A stretch of DNA of 64,000 nucleotides from Perkinsela sp. pyNocScin1 (Eukaryota > Euglenozoa > Kinetoplastea > Prokinetoplastida > Perkinselidae): the NCBI GenBank assembly GCA_964019655.1, contig CAXHTR010000005.1:248001-312000 (forward strand), written 5' to 3'. Within the stretch, counting starts at the first letter, position 1, and every line of letters starts with the position of its first letter. Both the position numbers and the translations under genes were made by a program. Positions 26,874 to 36,208 of this stretch are shown one piece after another. Below the pieces are notes generated by a model. The model did no database searches and was not told the origin of the DNA. It saw only the letters and a list, made by a program, of their open reading frames with translations.

Positions 26874-27788
26874 TCATGAAACAAGCTTTTTTCGAACGGC
26901 AGTAGCATTTCCAAAACGTGGAAAACCCGAGGGAAGCATTTTGTAGTACTCGATTTTAGCTTCTAAATCTCGCATGTTTTTCGACCATCGCGATAGATTT
27001 GACGAGTGTAAAACTAAGGGCACGCTGAATTTCCTCCCTGCCTTCCCTTGACATTGAACGCGCATAGGCCCTCTTTTGGAGGATTTTGCAAGAAGGTTGC
27101 ATACGGGAAACCATGCACTTTGTCGGGGAAAGAGCTTCCACGCCATCTTTGACCGTTTTCTTGGTTCATATATGCCCTGCGGATCATATACCACTATACC
27201 ACCTTTTCCTGCTTTGATGTACTTTTGAAGCAATGCTTCATACTGCTTTTCATTCTGAAATACCGAACTCTTCACTGAAACCACATGCTTGAGTTTTTTC
27301 ATAATTCTTGGATCCAATATTTCGTTCAAGTGCTGCCTTCTCTCTAGGTATGGCATATCCCTTCTGCTCTTCTCGAGAAAGAAAACATCAGATACATGAA
27401 ACTTAATAGACTTTTGCTTTTTAAGATCGCTGAGAGTCATATTCAGTGGATTGCAGCGCATAACATGCAGAAGCTCATTCAAAGAAACTTCATTAGATGC
27501 GTAGAGTTCACCATCAAGGACAATATCATGTGGGTCGAAATCCTTGTATTCTCTGTATAAAACTCTGAACACATCAGACTGCACATCAAACGCGGAAACT
27601 ATCGGTATCCCATTTTTAGTAAACAGACCGTTTGTTGTTGCCAGACAGCGAATGCCGTCCACTTTGGGGACCGCATAAAGCGGACCCTTTTTACCAGTTA
27701 TTATTCTTTTTAACAAAGATGCATTCTTTGGCTTGAGGGATGTGAAAGACATTGCAGCCACGCGGGTGGCCTGCCCTGTCATATACAT
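26874..27788 (-). CDS. Small ATP-dependent DNA ligase, kinetoplast (mitochondrial) type
   Basis: Polynucleotide ligase sealing nicks through a ligase-AMP intermediate. Motif I is VPKVDGIRC with the AMP-accepting lysine at about residue 42; motif III is VLDGELY (about 112); motif V is KMAWKLFP (about 215). A C-terminal OB-fold is indicated by IEYYKMLPSGFPRFGNATAVR. At 304 residues it is as short as minimal viral ligases. Trypanosomatids have two such mitochondrial ligases (LIG k-alpha and k-beta) for kDNA minicircle repair, and the Ser/Arg-rich start fits mitochondrial import. Motif IV reads GKGGIVVYDP, lacking the usual glutamate. Confidence 0.85.
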   Translation of the reverse strand: MYMTGQATRVAAMSFTSLKPKNASLLKRIITGKKGPLYAVPKVDGIRCLATTNGLFTKNGIPIVSAFDVQSDVFRVLYREYKDFDPHDIVLDGELYASNEVSLNELLHVMRCNPLNMTLSDLKKQKSIKFHVSDVFFLEKSRRDMPYLERRQHLNEILDPRIMKKLKHVVSVKSSVFQNEKQYEALLQKYIKAGKGGIVVYDPQGIYEPRKRSKMAWKLFPRQSAWFPVCNLLAKSSKRGPMRVQCQGKAGRKFSVPLVLHSSNLSRWSKNMRDLEAKIEYYKMLPSGFPRFGNATAVRKKLVS

Positions 27789-28049
27789 TTTTCAAATTTC
27801 TGAAAGGGGAAATCAAAAGCAAAACTTAGGTCAGATTAATCAATCTCGCTCAAGCAAAAAGAACATTTTGAAAGCAAAAAGGATGTTTTCTAGGTAAGCT
27901 TTCACGAAAAAGTTCTTAGTTCTGTTGAACATGCAACGAAAACTCTACTTGGTTGCGCTTTCATCTGATGGGAGCTATACCTTAACTAGAAACAGCTCTA
28001 TGCTTTAAGCCGGTGCATTTCATGATTACATGAATGGGCTTTCTGAACA

Positions 28050-28712
28050 CTAGATAAGCCGCTTAGTCTTCAAATGCTTATGAAATCCAAGTATATACTC
28101 TCGCGTTCTCCTCGCAACATCTTTTTCTTTGCGATCTTTGGTTTTCGCTTCCACCCACTCAGACATATCTGTTCCTGAGCTCTTCTTCAAGATATCCTCT
28201 TCATTGGCATCGCGGTTTCGCCGTTTCGTGATATTGTCCCGTGCGGCAATGGCACGCTTCTTCCAGAACTGCTCATGAAACTCATTCGCTTCTTTTTCCA
28301 GGCGTATGGGATCTCTTTCACGAATTTTTTCTATTTCCGTTAGAAGTGACTTACATGTTTCATCGAGCAAAGTTTCACCAATCATAGCCGTCTCGGCAGA
28401 CTTTTTCAGACCTGCACGAAACCGAAAAACAACGTGACTAAACCCATAAACCAATGTCAAGAATATCCAATACCACCTAAATTTCGTTAAAAGCCACCAC
28501 CACTCGGCAAGATTATTGCGAGGATGAATGTATCGAGCCTTCTGAAAACTTTCCATCACAAGCATTTTTCGAGTGTTCTCTTTAAGTTCCACGGGTGCCC
28601 TAGAATCAAGCTCTTCGGTAGTTCCTGCTTTCATACATCGATTCACAACGAATAGAGATGGTGAGAGGCCATGGACAGCAAACAGATCAGAGCGGCGTAT
28701 AAGTATTCTCAT
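28050..28712 (-). CDS. Hypothetical mitochondrial membrane-anchored protein
   Basis: A 220-residue protein not recognised. The N-terminus (MRILIRRSDLFAVHGLSPS) looks like a mitochondrial presequence. One transmembrane helix with many aromatics lies at about residues 71-95 (LLTKFRWYWIFLTLVYGF). The C-terminal 110 residues are highly charged and probably coiled-coil, ending KHLKTKRLI. The plan resembles an inner-membrane protein with a matrix or intermembrane coiled coil. Neighbours on both sides are mitochondrial candidates. Confidence 0.6.
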   Translation of the reverse strand: MRILIRRSDLFAVHGLSPSLFVVNRCMKAGTTEELDSRAPVELKENTRKMLVMESFQKARYIHPRNNLAEWWWLLTKFRWYWIFLTLVYGFSHVVFRFRAGLKKSAETAMIGETLLDETCKSLLTEIEKIRERDPIRLEKEANEFHEQFWKKRAIAARDNITKRRNRDANEEDILKKSSGTDMSEWVEAKTKDRKEKDVARRTREYILGFHKHLKTKRLI

Positions 28713-28809
28713 CAGCTTTTAGAAAATCAGACTTACAAATACAAAGAAAATACATATATTTGTATTTGTAGCTTTCAATTTTTATGCTGCATTTAAATTC
28801 AATCACTTC

Positions 28810-30675
28810 CTACGCTTCTGGGATCATTTGAAAAATTTTCAGCTTGGTTTCAGATCGCAGCTGTGTCTTAGCAGGCCCAACGCAACGTGGAAAAAGCGTC
28901 GGTGAACGCCGATTCGGATCTTTTAAGCGAGTGGAATCAAAGTTAATGCGGCCTGTTTTAGTGTAGTGTGATTCATAGAACCACTTTGTAGGCAAAGACG
29001 AAAGGCGCTTGCCCTTCCTAAAGTCATCGTCGCTTGATTCCCTGTGAAGATCTTGATAGCTTTCATGTGATGGGGCGTCTTGACCCCATTCCATGTGAGG
29101 CACCCAGAAACGGAAATCGGCCCAGTTCTCTTTCCAGTAGAATGCGCGCATCTCGGACGTCTTCGCAGACCTCAAAGTACCATCTGGTTGCTGGATTAAA
29201 AATCGCCTTCGTTTCTCGTTTGCTGGATCAAGCTCAGTTTTTTTGGTCGCGTCGTATCCAACATTAATCCCTATTTCTGCAAAAAGCCAGTTGTACGGCG
29301 ATTTTCGAAAAGGTTCTTGGTGATCACCTGCCCAGTATGGCAGCTGAGCGTACTTCATGACAGGCTCACCAGTCTTGCCAATCATTTCGGGGAACAGGCG
29401 ACGATACATATCATAATTGTCTCCAAAGTAATCTTCTCTGTCTTGTTCTGTTTGCAGGAAACGGTATGGATCGTCCATCTCCCAAACATGCTCATAGCTT
29501 GCCTCTCGGCGCTTCAAGTAGTCTTTAAAAAGATCTTTGTCGTTTAAAAATGAGATTTTGCTCTCTGCGAATCGCATCTTACCATACATTTTCCCCTTCT
29601 GCCTAGCGCGGACATCCCTGATCCACTCGAGCGCGAATAAGCGCTTAGGCAGCGTCCAGTCTGGCTCCACACAATTGTCATAGCATGCTTTAAAGTGGTG
29701 CCATATAAGAATTTTTCTCACCACAGTGAAATCTAAACTGTACATTTTAGCGAGTCTTTCTGGTGGCCAGCGCTCAGGGGCTTTTGTCCATAAGGCAAAC
29801 ATCTCAGGACCAAGCTCGTCACGCACTTTGTAATCTTCATTTATCTCGTACTTAAGCCTCTGTGACATATCAAGAAACTCTGGAGTGCCAAGGTTAGTAT
29901 ACACTGCCAGTTTGCGCTCGATTTCTGGGCTCACTGCATTTTGAGTCTTTGCTTCCAAATATTGAACGTCGCTGTGCGACATTACAGAAAGAAGGGGTCG
30001 AATGTTCTTGTCGAAATGCTCGCGCAGCCGTGCTCTGCCTTCTTCATCGAGTGATCGGAACCATTCATTCAAAAAGAGAATGTAGTCTGCATATGTGCAT
30101 GGATAGCCCTTCGATCGCTCACCAAACTGTAGTGAAGCCCAACGGGCTTGTATCAGCCTTCGAATTGTCTTGTCATCATCCTCATCAAGAGTTGTTCCTG
30201 CATTCCGTTCTAAATTGAATTTTCTGTAAATGGCGATTTTTTCTTCAAGAGAGCGCTGAGACTTGGATAACCTTGTTAGGTTCGTAGATTTTCCTATGGA
30301 AGACCCTGGATCTTCACCCGAGCGCCACTGTACACGCACGAGTTCAAGGCTTAAAATGTTGTTCAAATACCAGCTGCCGAAAGGATTGGCCCACCACGGG
30401 ACATCAAACATGCGCTGCTTGAGAGATCGGGGCATGTCCATAATCGGTTGGAGAACTTCATCGGTGTCTTCCGAGCGTGGTCGATACGCCCAATTATCCC
30501 ACAGCGGGGCCGAGAAACTTTTTTGCTTTGTTTTGTCACTTGTCCATACCTTGGGATCGCGGTCACTCTTTGGCACTGGCGGTTTCATTGAAAAAAGTTT
30601 ATTGAGAGGCTTTCGAATTTTCGGCCCCTTGAAACGCCATTTCCAGTGCACATTCAAGTGACTTGTTTGCTTCAT
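28810..30675 (-). CDS. Large hypothetical protein, candidate kinetoplastid mitoribosomal component
   Basis: A 621-residue, Trp/Arg/Lys/Asp-rich protein without membrane segments. A helix-turn-helix-like segment at about 302-325 (WPPERLAKMYSLDFTVVRKI) resembles the neugrin/Rrg9-like pattern found in some mitoribosomal proteins. Many Trp- and Pro-containing loops, as in MDDPYRFLQTEQDREDYFG, suggest an extended RNP-binding protein. The start is supported by a pyrimidine tract and AG about 16 bp upstream. The assignment is inference from composition and company. Confidence 0.6.
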   Translation of the reverse strand: MKQTSHLNVHWKWRFKGPKIRKPLNKLFSMKPPVPKSDRDPKVWTSDKTKQKSFSAPLWDNWAYRPRSEDTDEVLQPIMDMPRSLKQRMFDVPWWANPFGSWYLNNILSLELVRVQWRSGEDPGSSIGKSTNLTRLSKSQRSLEEKIAIYRKFNLERNAGTTLDEDDDKTIRRLIQARWASLQFGERSKGYPCTYADYILFLNEWFRSLDEEGRARLREHFDKNIRPLLSVMSHSDVQYLEAKTQNAVSPEIERKLAVYTNLGTPEFLDMSQRLKYEINEDYKVRDELGPEMFALWTKAPERWPPERLAKMYSLDFTVVRKILIWHHFKACYDNCVEPDWTLPKRLFALEWIRDVRARQKGKMYGKMRFAESKISFLNDKDLFKDYLKRREASYEHVWEMDDPYRFLQTEQDREDYFGDNYDMYRRLFPEMIGKTGEPVMKYAQLPYWAGDHQEPFRKSPYNWLFAEIGINVGYDATKKTELDPANEKRRRFLIQQPDGTLRSAKTSEMRAFYWKENWADFRFWVPHMEWGQDAPSHESYQDLHRESSDDDFRKGKRLSSLPTKWFYESHYTKTGRINFDSTRLKDPNRRSPTLFPRCVGPAKTQLRSETKLKIFQMIPEA

Positions 30676-30690
30676 TTAGCTTTAGTAAGA

Positions 30691-30710
30691 CTTCAGCAAA
30701 AGAAAAGAAA
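30691..30710 (-). promoter_or_regulatory. Putative trans-splice acceptor
   Basis: On the - strand this reads TTTCTTTTCTTTTGCTGAAG, a pyrimidine tract ending in AG about 16 nt before the start codon at 30675. It is the form expected for spliced-leader addition. Confidence 0.4.
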
Positions 30711-30804
30711 TGGCGGCCCAGTACGTTTGGCTGAAAAAATACTGCGTATATTCTATGCAGTTATGAAAATGTGCTTAGTCGGTCGACACGTCTTGCTGAA
30801 GCGC

Positions 30805-31221
30805 TTATTTCTTCTTAGCGACCTGCTTAACCTTATTCTTACCGCGGAGCTTCTTCTTCTTATTCTTCTTTTCCTTCACACCCTTGCGAGCTGGTCCGCG
30901 CTTTTTGCCAAGGCCTATTCGCAAAAGTCGGTAATTTGGCTCATACTTCTTTAAAGCGTCCAGGTTATCGTAGATGAGACAGAAGCCGCTGACCTTACCA
31001 CCACCAAATGCGTTTTCAAAGCCGAAAATAGAGATAGTGTTTTCATCAGCAACTTTGTACATTTCACGAATCTTAGCACGAACATCTTTCTTTGGGATGG
31101 TGCCTTTATTTGGCGGCATTGTAATGTCAAGAACCATCTGCTTACGGCTCATTAGTGGGTTGTACGAAAACTTTCGCGTGTGGAGAACGAATTTGGTTGG
31201 TGAATCTGTTTTCGCGGGCAT
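30805..31221 (-). CDS. Cytosolic ribosomal protein eS24
   Basis: Small-subunit ribosomal protein. Family blocks: KFSYNPLMSRKQMVLDI near residue 20, TIPKKDVRAKIREMYKV, and ENAFGGGKVSGFCLIYDNL. The C-terminus is very Lys-rich, as usual. The frame extends 29 codons upstream to 31308, but eS24 begins at MPAKTDSPTKFV, so the start is 31221 (138 residues). A splice-acceptor-like site lies 33 nt upstream, which confirms this choice because the longer frame would cross it. Confidence 0.95.
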   Translation of the reverse strand: MPAKTDSPTKFVLHTRKFSYNPLMSRKQMVLDITMPPNKGTIPKKDVRAKIREMYKVADENTISIFGFENAFGGGKVSGFCLIYDNLDALKKYEPNYRLLRIGLGKKRGPARKGVKEKKNKKKKLRGKNKVKQVAKKK

Positions 31222-31253
31222 TATGATGTGTAAACAGAGAAATTCAAAACAAT

Positions 31254-31270
31254 CTAAAGAGCAAGGAAAA
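31254..31270 (-). promoter_or_regulatory. Putative trans-splice acceptor of eS24
   Basis: On the - strand: TTTTCCTTGCTCTTTAG, a strong pyrimidine tract ending in AG, 33 nt before the eS24 start. It lies in the 65-bp gap to the upstream gene, so polyadenylation of that gene and splicing of this one must be packed into very little space. Confidence 0.5.
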
Positions 31271-31286
31271 CACAATTTAAAGATAT

Positions 31287-32264
31287 TCACATTCGACCCA
31301 GCCGCCATTCATTTACAGAGGCAAAGGTTTGCCGATAATTGTTGGTGGGTGCTTCTATTTTCTCCGAAAGCGTACGCTTCGGAAGATTTCGCAAAACTTT
31401 GCAAACATCAAACTTCGATGGGTGTATCGATAAGTAAGGCCCTAAAAGCTGCTCATACTCTGATAGAATCTCTTGTTTTTGATACTTTTGGACTTTGGTA
31501 TCGTTTTCACAGCGTTTTTGAAGTTGCAATGCTCTTTGCGTACTGATTATTTCTTCGTATTTTGCTTTATCTGGAATTTCTTCGTATATGGGAGCACCAG
31601 ATAGAGTTCGCACTATTCCTGTAAAAAGGCGCTCAACGCATACAGTGTCTTTTTCTTCAAGCACTTCAGAAAAGGTCTTTTGAGCGAAGGACCCAAGGGA
31701 GCACAGTAAGCTCTCGGGCATTTCTTTAAGAGCTTTGATTGCAAAGTCAGCGAAATCTTCGCTAGCAAAAAAGTCTCCCTGAGAATTTCGCTGGCTGTGT
31801 TTGAAAAAGAACTTGTGTACCCATGGTTGTTGAGGCAAAATCTCTATATCGTCGAAGTCTGCGGTTGTGCTCCGTCGGTAATCTTTCACAGAAAATGTGA
31901 GCAAATAATGAATTTGGTGTTTTATTTCCTCCCGCGCTGTGCAAAACTTTGATTCCAACGTGCGCAATTTCTCAAAAATACCACTTGAGTCGATGGAATA
32001 CAAAAAAACCTTGAAAAGTTTGTCCTCAGCACGGAGCTTGTCAAAAAGCATCCTCAGCAAAAGCACTGTTGTCATTGCAAACTCTTGGTCACTTTCTAAG
32101 GAATCCAGCTGCTTCATGATGCGAAACCAGAGCACTGATGAGATAAAGGACGCATCATTATTGACTCTCAAGTCGTGAATTATCTTTACGCTGAGCGGCG
32201 TGATGTCATCATGAATGATGCTTTTGAATTCGATGAGCTCCCTAAATAAAGCAACATTTAGCAT
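31287..32264 (-). CDS. Hypothetical helical protein
   Basis: A 325-residue protein not recognised. It is almost entirely helical by composition, with leucine-rich stretches such as TTVLLLRMLFDKLRAEDKLF that suggest an ARM- or HEAT-like fold, and a charged coiled-coil-like part at about 235-275. No signal or membrane segment. The start, MLNVALFRELIEF, is the only good methionine near the upstream gap. Confidence 0.65.
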   Translation of the reverse strand: MLNVALFRELIEFKSIIHDDITPLSVKIIHDLRVNNDASFISSVLWFRIMKQLDSLESDQEFAMTTVLLLRMLFDKLRAEDKLFKVFLYSIDSSGIFEKLRTLESKFCTAREEIKHQIHYLLTFSVKDYRRSTTADFDDIEILPQQPWVHKFFFKHSQRNSQGDFFASEDFADFAIKALKEMPESLLCSLGSFAQKTFSEVLEEKDTVCVERLFTGIVRTLSGAPIYEEIPDKAKYEEIISTQRALQLQKRCENDTKVQKYQKQEILSEYEQLLGPYLSIHPSKFDVCKVLRNLPKRTLSEKIEAPTNNYRQTFASVNEWRLGRM

Positions 32265-32331
32265 TAGTGGAATTTAAGTTAAAGTGTGGGCTTAAAGCTT
32301 ATCTTGAATGAAAACAAGCTGTCATTTTGCA

Positions 32332-32652
32332 TTACTTCATGACGCAGTGAATTGATAGACATAAAAATATCAAAGTGCTCAGTACTGCCTCAAGCTTTGT
32401 ATCGCAACTCAAAAGTGATGATATGCTGAGCTCATTTCTCTGCTTGGTCGGGAAAAAATAAAGAGTCAGCCATGCTGCCAAAGCTACCATGGCTGTAAAC
32501 AGGATACCTCTACACCAGTATGTCAGGTATACATGGATGTTTTTTTGCCGATTGTGCTTTCTTATCTTGGCTTTGATTTCTTCCAGATACTCAGGAGACT
32601 GACAGTGGCGCCCAGGTACATGAATCCTGCCGTTATTTGTAGACATGCCCAT
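32332..32652 (-). CDS. Small protein with two membrane helices
   Basis: A 106-residue protein with a charged N-terminus (about 1-40) and two hydrophobic helices, about 48-70 (ILFTAMVALAAWLTLYFF) and 84-104 (LEAVLSTLIFLCLSIHCV), forming a hairpin. No family recognised. Met1 or Met3 may be the start. Candidates are an ER or mitochondrial inner-membrane assembly protein. Confidence 0.6.
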   Translation of the reverse strand: MGMSTNNGRIHVPGRHCQSPEYLEEIKAKIRKHNRQKNIHVYLTYWCRGILFTAMVALAAWLTLYFFPTKQRNELSISSLLSCDTKLEAVLSTLIFLCLSIHCVMK

Positions 32653-32798
32653 GAATACGCTACATTACCCGGAAAGTAATACAATAGGAGGAGTAATACA
32701 AATAGGAGTAGAAAAAGAGCAAAAAAGATAGAATGGCGCTAATCATTCTTATGGATGTAAACTAAGCAAGCGAAGTGTGTAAAGGCTGGCTGGGACAG

Positions 32799-33239
32799 CT
32801 ACACAGGCTCGGTGCCATACTGCCACCTTCCGTTATCTAAGGGGCACACTTTCTTGGTTTTTAGCCATTTTTCAATGCAGTGTAAATGATAACTGTGCTT
32901 GCATTTGCCCCATGCGATAGGGCATACTTTCTGCTTTGCGTCTACCTGTTCTATATCTTCAATGAGGAAATGTGCTGCACGTTCGTCCGTTTCTTTTGCA
33001 TAAATTTCTTCTGTGATTGAGTCGAGCTCTTCCTTAAGCACTGTGGATTGGCACTCCGTGCAAAGGTCCATCACATGAGATTGGCATATAACACAGTTAT
33101 CTCGATGTTTTCCCCACGACCAAATTCCAAGCATATTCCAATTTTTGATTGTAAAGTTAACTGATGAGGCATCCAGTTTCGCTTTCTTCATCGACGAGTT
33201 TTTGTTTTGTTTAGAACCACGTGTCCGGGTATCAACCAT
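32799..33239 (-). CDS. RBX1: RBX1/ROC1 RING-H2 subunit of cullin-RING ubiquitin ligases
   Basis: RING-box protein that binds cullins and recruits the E2 enzyme for ubiquitin or NEDD8 transfer. The cullin-binding strand is NFTIKNWNMLGIWSWGKHRD. RING ligands follow in DNCVICQSHVMDLCTEC, CPIAWGKCKHSYHLHC and WLKTKKVCPLDN, matching RBX1 closely. Between CTECQ and CPIAWG an acidic insert of about 40 residues replaces the usual dozen. The start is placed at MVDTRTRG (33239) instead of nine residues upstream because the family's basic leader begins there. Confidence 0.92.
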   Translation of the reverse strand: MVDTRTRGSKQNKNSSMKKAKLDASSVNFTIKNWNMLGIWSWGKHRDNCVICQSHVMDLCTECQSTVLKEELDSITEEIYAKETDERAAHFLIEDIEQVDAKQKVCPIAWGKCKHSYHLHCIEKWLKTKKVCPLDNGRWQYGTEPV

Positions 33240-33357
33240 GCGAAACAGTAGAAAATAATTATACAAAAGAGTACGATTAATGCCTTGCCCTGGTGTTGTG
33301 TGAAGAAAAGTTCCTTGTTTGAAACGAGCTTTCTATCGTGAGATGGACCACTTCAAG

Positions 33358-34986
33358 CTATTGCTTCTGCTGCATATTCTTAGGAATGCCAAAGAAGCAT
33401 GGATGAGCACTACTGCCGATCGCAATCATATCATCGTCATTATGATCATGTATGGGCTGCCTTGCGGGGAGACATCGCCAGGTATCATCCTTTCCTTCTC
33501 GAAAGGGCTGTTTGTCCATGTAGAGCATTTTCTTTGCGGCGCTTGATGCGGTGAATTCTATAAAAGCATACATTCCTCGCTGCTGCGGGTCGCCGCATAG
33601 GCGCACCTTCGATACCACACCAAATTTATCAAATATTTCACGAAGCTCTTTTACAGACAGCGTAGGATCTACCTTGCTCACGTAGACTGTTCTAGCTAAG
33701 CTCTCGTGAAGCTGCGCATCATGCTTTTGGCATTCTACGCAAAAATGTTTATCGCACTCTGTACACCTGAGCTTAGCCCGGCCATTGCACGCGACGCACG
33801 TATGCTTTGAGGAAAGTGGAAGATTTATAACTTGTACGATGCTCGAGGTCTGCTTTGCAGGACATTCTTCAATAGCATTGCGCGATTCGGTGCTTTGTGC
33901 TTCTATGCAGCCTGGAGATGGACTTGATGGCATACAATGCACATGAAGGCGTCTCGGAGGATCACTTTGTGGAGTGATATCAGCACAGACTTTCACAAGC
34001 TTAAAAAGTTCGATGATGGGCTCCCTAGCATCGTCACTGTAGGAACGCAGCCTCCAAAGGTCAAGTAAAGCTTGGCCGTTGACACTCGAAAAACTTTCAC
34101 GAAGTCTTTTCATGAAAGTGAGTAGGCCACGTGATATTTTACCTGTGAATGTGATTTCAGCTGCAAAAATACTTTGTACAACTTTGAAAGGGTCAACGCT
34201 GAAGTAATTTTTCCGATGAAGCTCTGCGAAAAGCATCATGGAGTCGGTAATATACGATTCCGGGCTTTCTTCGCTAAGCAAAGTTGTAAGAATCTCTTTA
34301 GCAATGCATGAGCGAAGCTGTGGGCATCGATGTATTACCGTTGCCAAACCAGGAGATGCAAAGCGACTATGACAAAGAATCTGTGCGGCATGGGATCGAT
34401 TCTCAATGGCTTTTACGACCTCTGATGTTTCTGTCGGTGTATGATACGAAGACTGCAGTAAAATACATAGCAATGATCTGCATCCAATATGATTACAGCC
34501 AACAGGGGTGCGAAGCCTGTCTAATGATGGCAGGTATACAACATCAATGCGCTCATTAGGAAAAATCTCAGCCGAAGAATTTTCCATGAAGTGGTTCAAA
34601 ACTGAGATGTTGGGAAATACTAGGAGCCCAGAGTTATGCTTCACCGGAATGGGGGATCGACTCGAGTTCGGATCAAAGCTTCTCGGTGAATGAAGAATGT
34701 ATGCGTCTACAATACCTATGTGGGAGTACTTTTGCAAAAATTGTAAATCTGTCATGCCTGCAGGAATCTCATATACCTTAGCACACCAAATTAGATTATT
34801 GTCCAGCGTTCGGCGCTCACTGCTTCGAGTAGTCAAATGGCGCTGTTCTGTCAATTTTGCATGCAGAGCTCTGAGAGGCCCTCCATTATGGACAGAAATC
34901 GCTGCCCCTTGAAGCTGGTGAGCGACAGCTTTGGCTTCTTCTTTATCAGTGTTTGAAGATCGTAAGTGAGGTGCTTTGAACGTCAT
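33358..34986 (-). CDS. RNA-binding protein with B-box-like zinc finger and C-terminal RRM
   Basis: A 542-residue protein. The C-terminal RRM (about 435-510) has RNP2 RTVYVSKVD and RNP1 RGMYAFIEF. Just before it is a Cys/His cluster (CVACNGRAKLRCTECDKHFC, about 398-417) like a B-box/zf-FCS treble-clef finger. The middle is helical. An N-terminal segment (about 60-170) with WCAKVYEIPAGM and SGLLVFPNISVLNHF may be a second, degenerate RRM. Kinetoplastids regulate expression mainly after transcription with many RRM proteins; the mRNA targets are unknown. Confidence 0.8.
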   Translation of the reverse strand: MTFKAPHLRSSNTDKEEAKAVAHQLQGAAISVHNGGPLRALHAKLTEQRHLTTRSSERRTLDNNLIWCAKVYEIPAGMTDLQFLQKYSHIGIVDAYILHSPRSFDPNSSRSPIPVKHNSGLLVFPNISVLNHFMENSSAEIFPNERIDVVYLPSLDRLRTPVGCNHIGCRSLLCILLQSSYHTPTETSEVVKAIENRSHAAQILCHSRFASPGLATVIHRCPQLRSCIAKEILTTLLSEESPESYITDSMMLFAELHRKNYFSVDPFKVVQSIFAAEITFTGKISRGLLTFMKRLRESFSSVNGQALLDLWRLRSYSDDAREPIIELFKLVKVCADITPQSDPPRRLHVHCMPSSPSPGCIEAQSTESRNAIEECPAKQTSSIVQVINLPLSSKHTCVACNGRAKLRCTECDKHFCVECQKHDAQLHESLARTVYVSKVDPTLSVKELREIFDKFGVVSKVRLCGDPQQRGMYAFIEFTASSAAKKMLYMDKQPFREGKDDTWRCLPARQPIHDHNDDDMIAIGSSAHPCFFGIPKNMQQKQ

Positions 34987-35092
34987 AAATTACTGTATGG
35001 TGAAGAACTGTAATACGTTTAAGATTTATGATAATGTGATCAAGGGCAAAGGCACATATCGCGCTTTCAATGAAAGAACTGTTATGTTTTCC

Positions 35093-36208
35093 CTATCGGT
35101 ATACAGATGGCTTACTGTGCCAACCATAAGACTTTTCCTTGATTTCTGATGCACTCATGTGCTTATTGTACAAACGACCGCGAAGCGTATAGCCAGAAAG
35201 CCAATGCTTCGTCTTTTGATTCGTTGGTTTTAGCTCCATTGTAAGAGGAAAAACAAGATGCCACTTCGTTCCGTTTCCACCACCAGCGGGATGGTCCATC
35301 ATTTTCATGTTTTTTCCTGATTTTTTAGGACGGCGCAGCCGCACTCCTTGCCTATTTTCCCAGGAGCTAAAGCGTGCGTCTCGCTGCATCACACCAGCCC
35401 GCCTTCCGAAAACAGCCTTACAATTATCTTCGAAGAGTCTCACCTCAGACGAAGGAAGTAAAACTGGAATAAGGTTAGGCTCAGTGCCTCGAAGAATGAT
35501 TGCAGATGAGCCTGATGCACGCACGAGTGAGCACCCACTTCCTGGATACTTTTCAAGAGAATGAAACTCTTTGCCGTATGTGAGTTGTGAAAGCTCGACG
35601 GTTTGTCCCAGAGTTGGAAGATACATTTGGAAGAATTTGTTATACGTCAGTCGGGGGAGCTGTTTGTAAGTGAGAAGCTCAACGACGTAGCAGCCGTCAG
35701 CGTACAGATAAAATCCGAGATAACGCCTGCGCTCTTTATCATTCACGATTTGTGCTAGCCATTTTGGGACATTTTTTTTTGGTTGATGATTTACACTCCA
35801 GCGGAGTCCACCCAGAGGAACTTCTGTCTTCCTATATCTACTTAAGTTTTCAAAGCGTGCACCAGGTGTCGGACCATTTCTATGCCCATTAATGTCTCTA
35901 TCGGCATATGACACCCTGTCCCAAAAGAGAGGAGAATATACTGCCTTGGAATTACCAACCTCAAATGGGGACCAAATATATCGTAAAAATTCACTTTTAA
36001 CAGTTTTGTGCACAGGGGAACGAATGTATTCCAACCGGAGGGAAACAGGGGACCCTTCTTTGAATGTACCAAATCGATCCGTGTACCCATCATAGTATTC
36101 CGTCCACTTCATATTAATATCACGACCTGCTACCATTTTTGGAAGACCATTATAGTGCAATGGCTTCATATGGTTCACAGGCTGAACCGTCTTAAAACTA
36201 CTCATCAA
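35093..36208 (-). CDS. Mitochondrial ribosomal protein uL2m
   Basis: Large-subunit protein near the peptidyl-transferase centre. The SH3-like core shows GSGCSLVRASGSSAIILRG (about 227-245) followed by LIPVLLPSSEVRLF, as in uL2. The C-terminal signature reads MMDHPAGGGNGTKWHL (about 310-325), where most uL2 proteins have DHPHGGG. The OB-fold half is at about 70-190. At 371 residues it is longer than bacterial uL2 (about 273) through an N-terminal extension. Four methionines near the start leave the true start open. Confidence 0.88.
   Translation of the reverse strand: MMSSFKTVQPVNHMKPLHYNGLPKMVAGRDINMKWTEYYDGYTDRFGTFKEGSPVSLRLEYIRSPVHKTVKSEFLRYIWSPFEVGNSKAVYSPLFWDRVSYADRDINGHRNGPTPGARFENLSRYRKTEVPLGGLRWSVNHQPKKNVPKWLAQIVNDKERRRYLGFYLYADGCYVVELLTYKQLPRLTYNKFFQMYLPTLGQTVELSQLTYGKEFHSLEKYPGSGCSLVRASGSSAIILRGTEPNLIPVLLPSSEVRLFEDNCKAVFGRRAGVMQRDARFSSWENRQGVRLRRPKKSGKNMKMMDHPAGGGNGTKWHLVFPLTMELKPTNQKTKHWLSGYTLRGRLYNKHMSASEIKEKSYGWHSKPSVYR

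Noticed and set aside
31222-31308. 29-codon N-terminal extension of eS24
   Set aside because: It crosses a strong splice-acceptor-like site and has no counterpart in the family.
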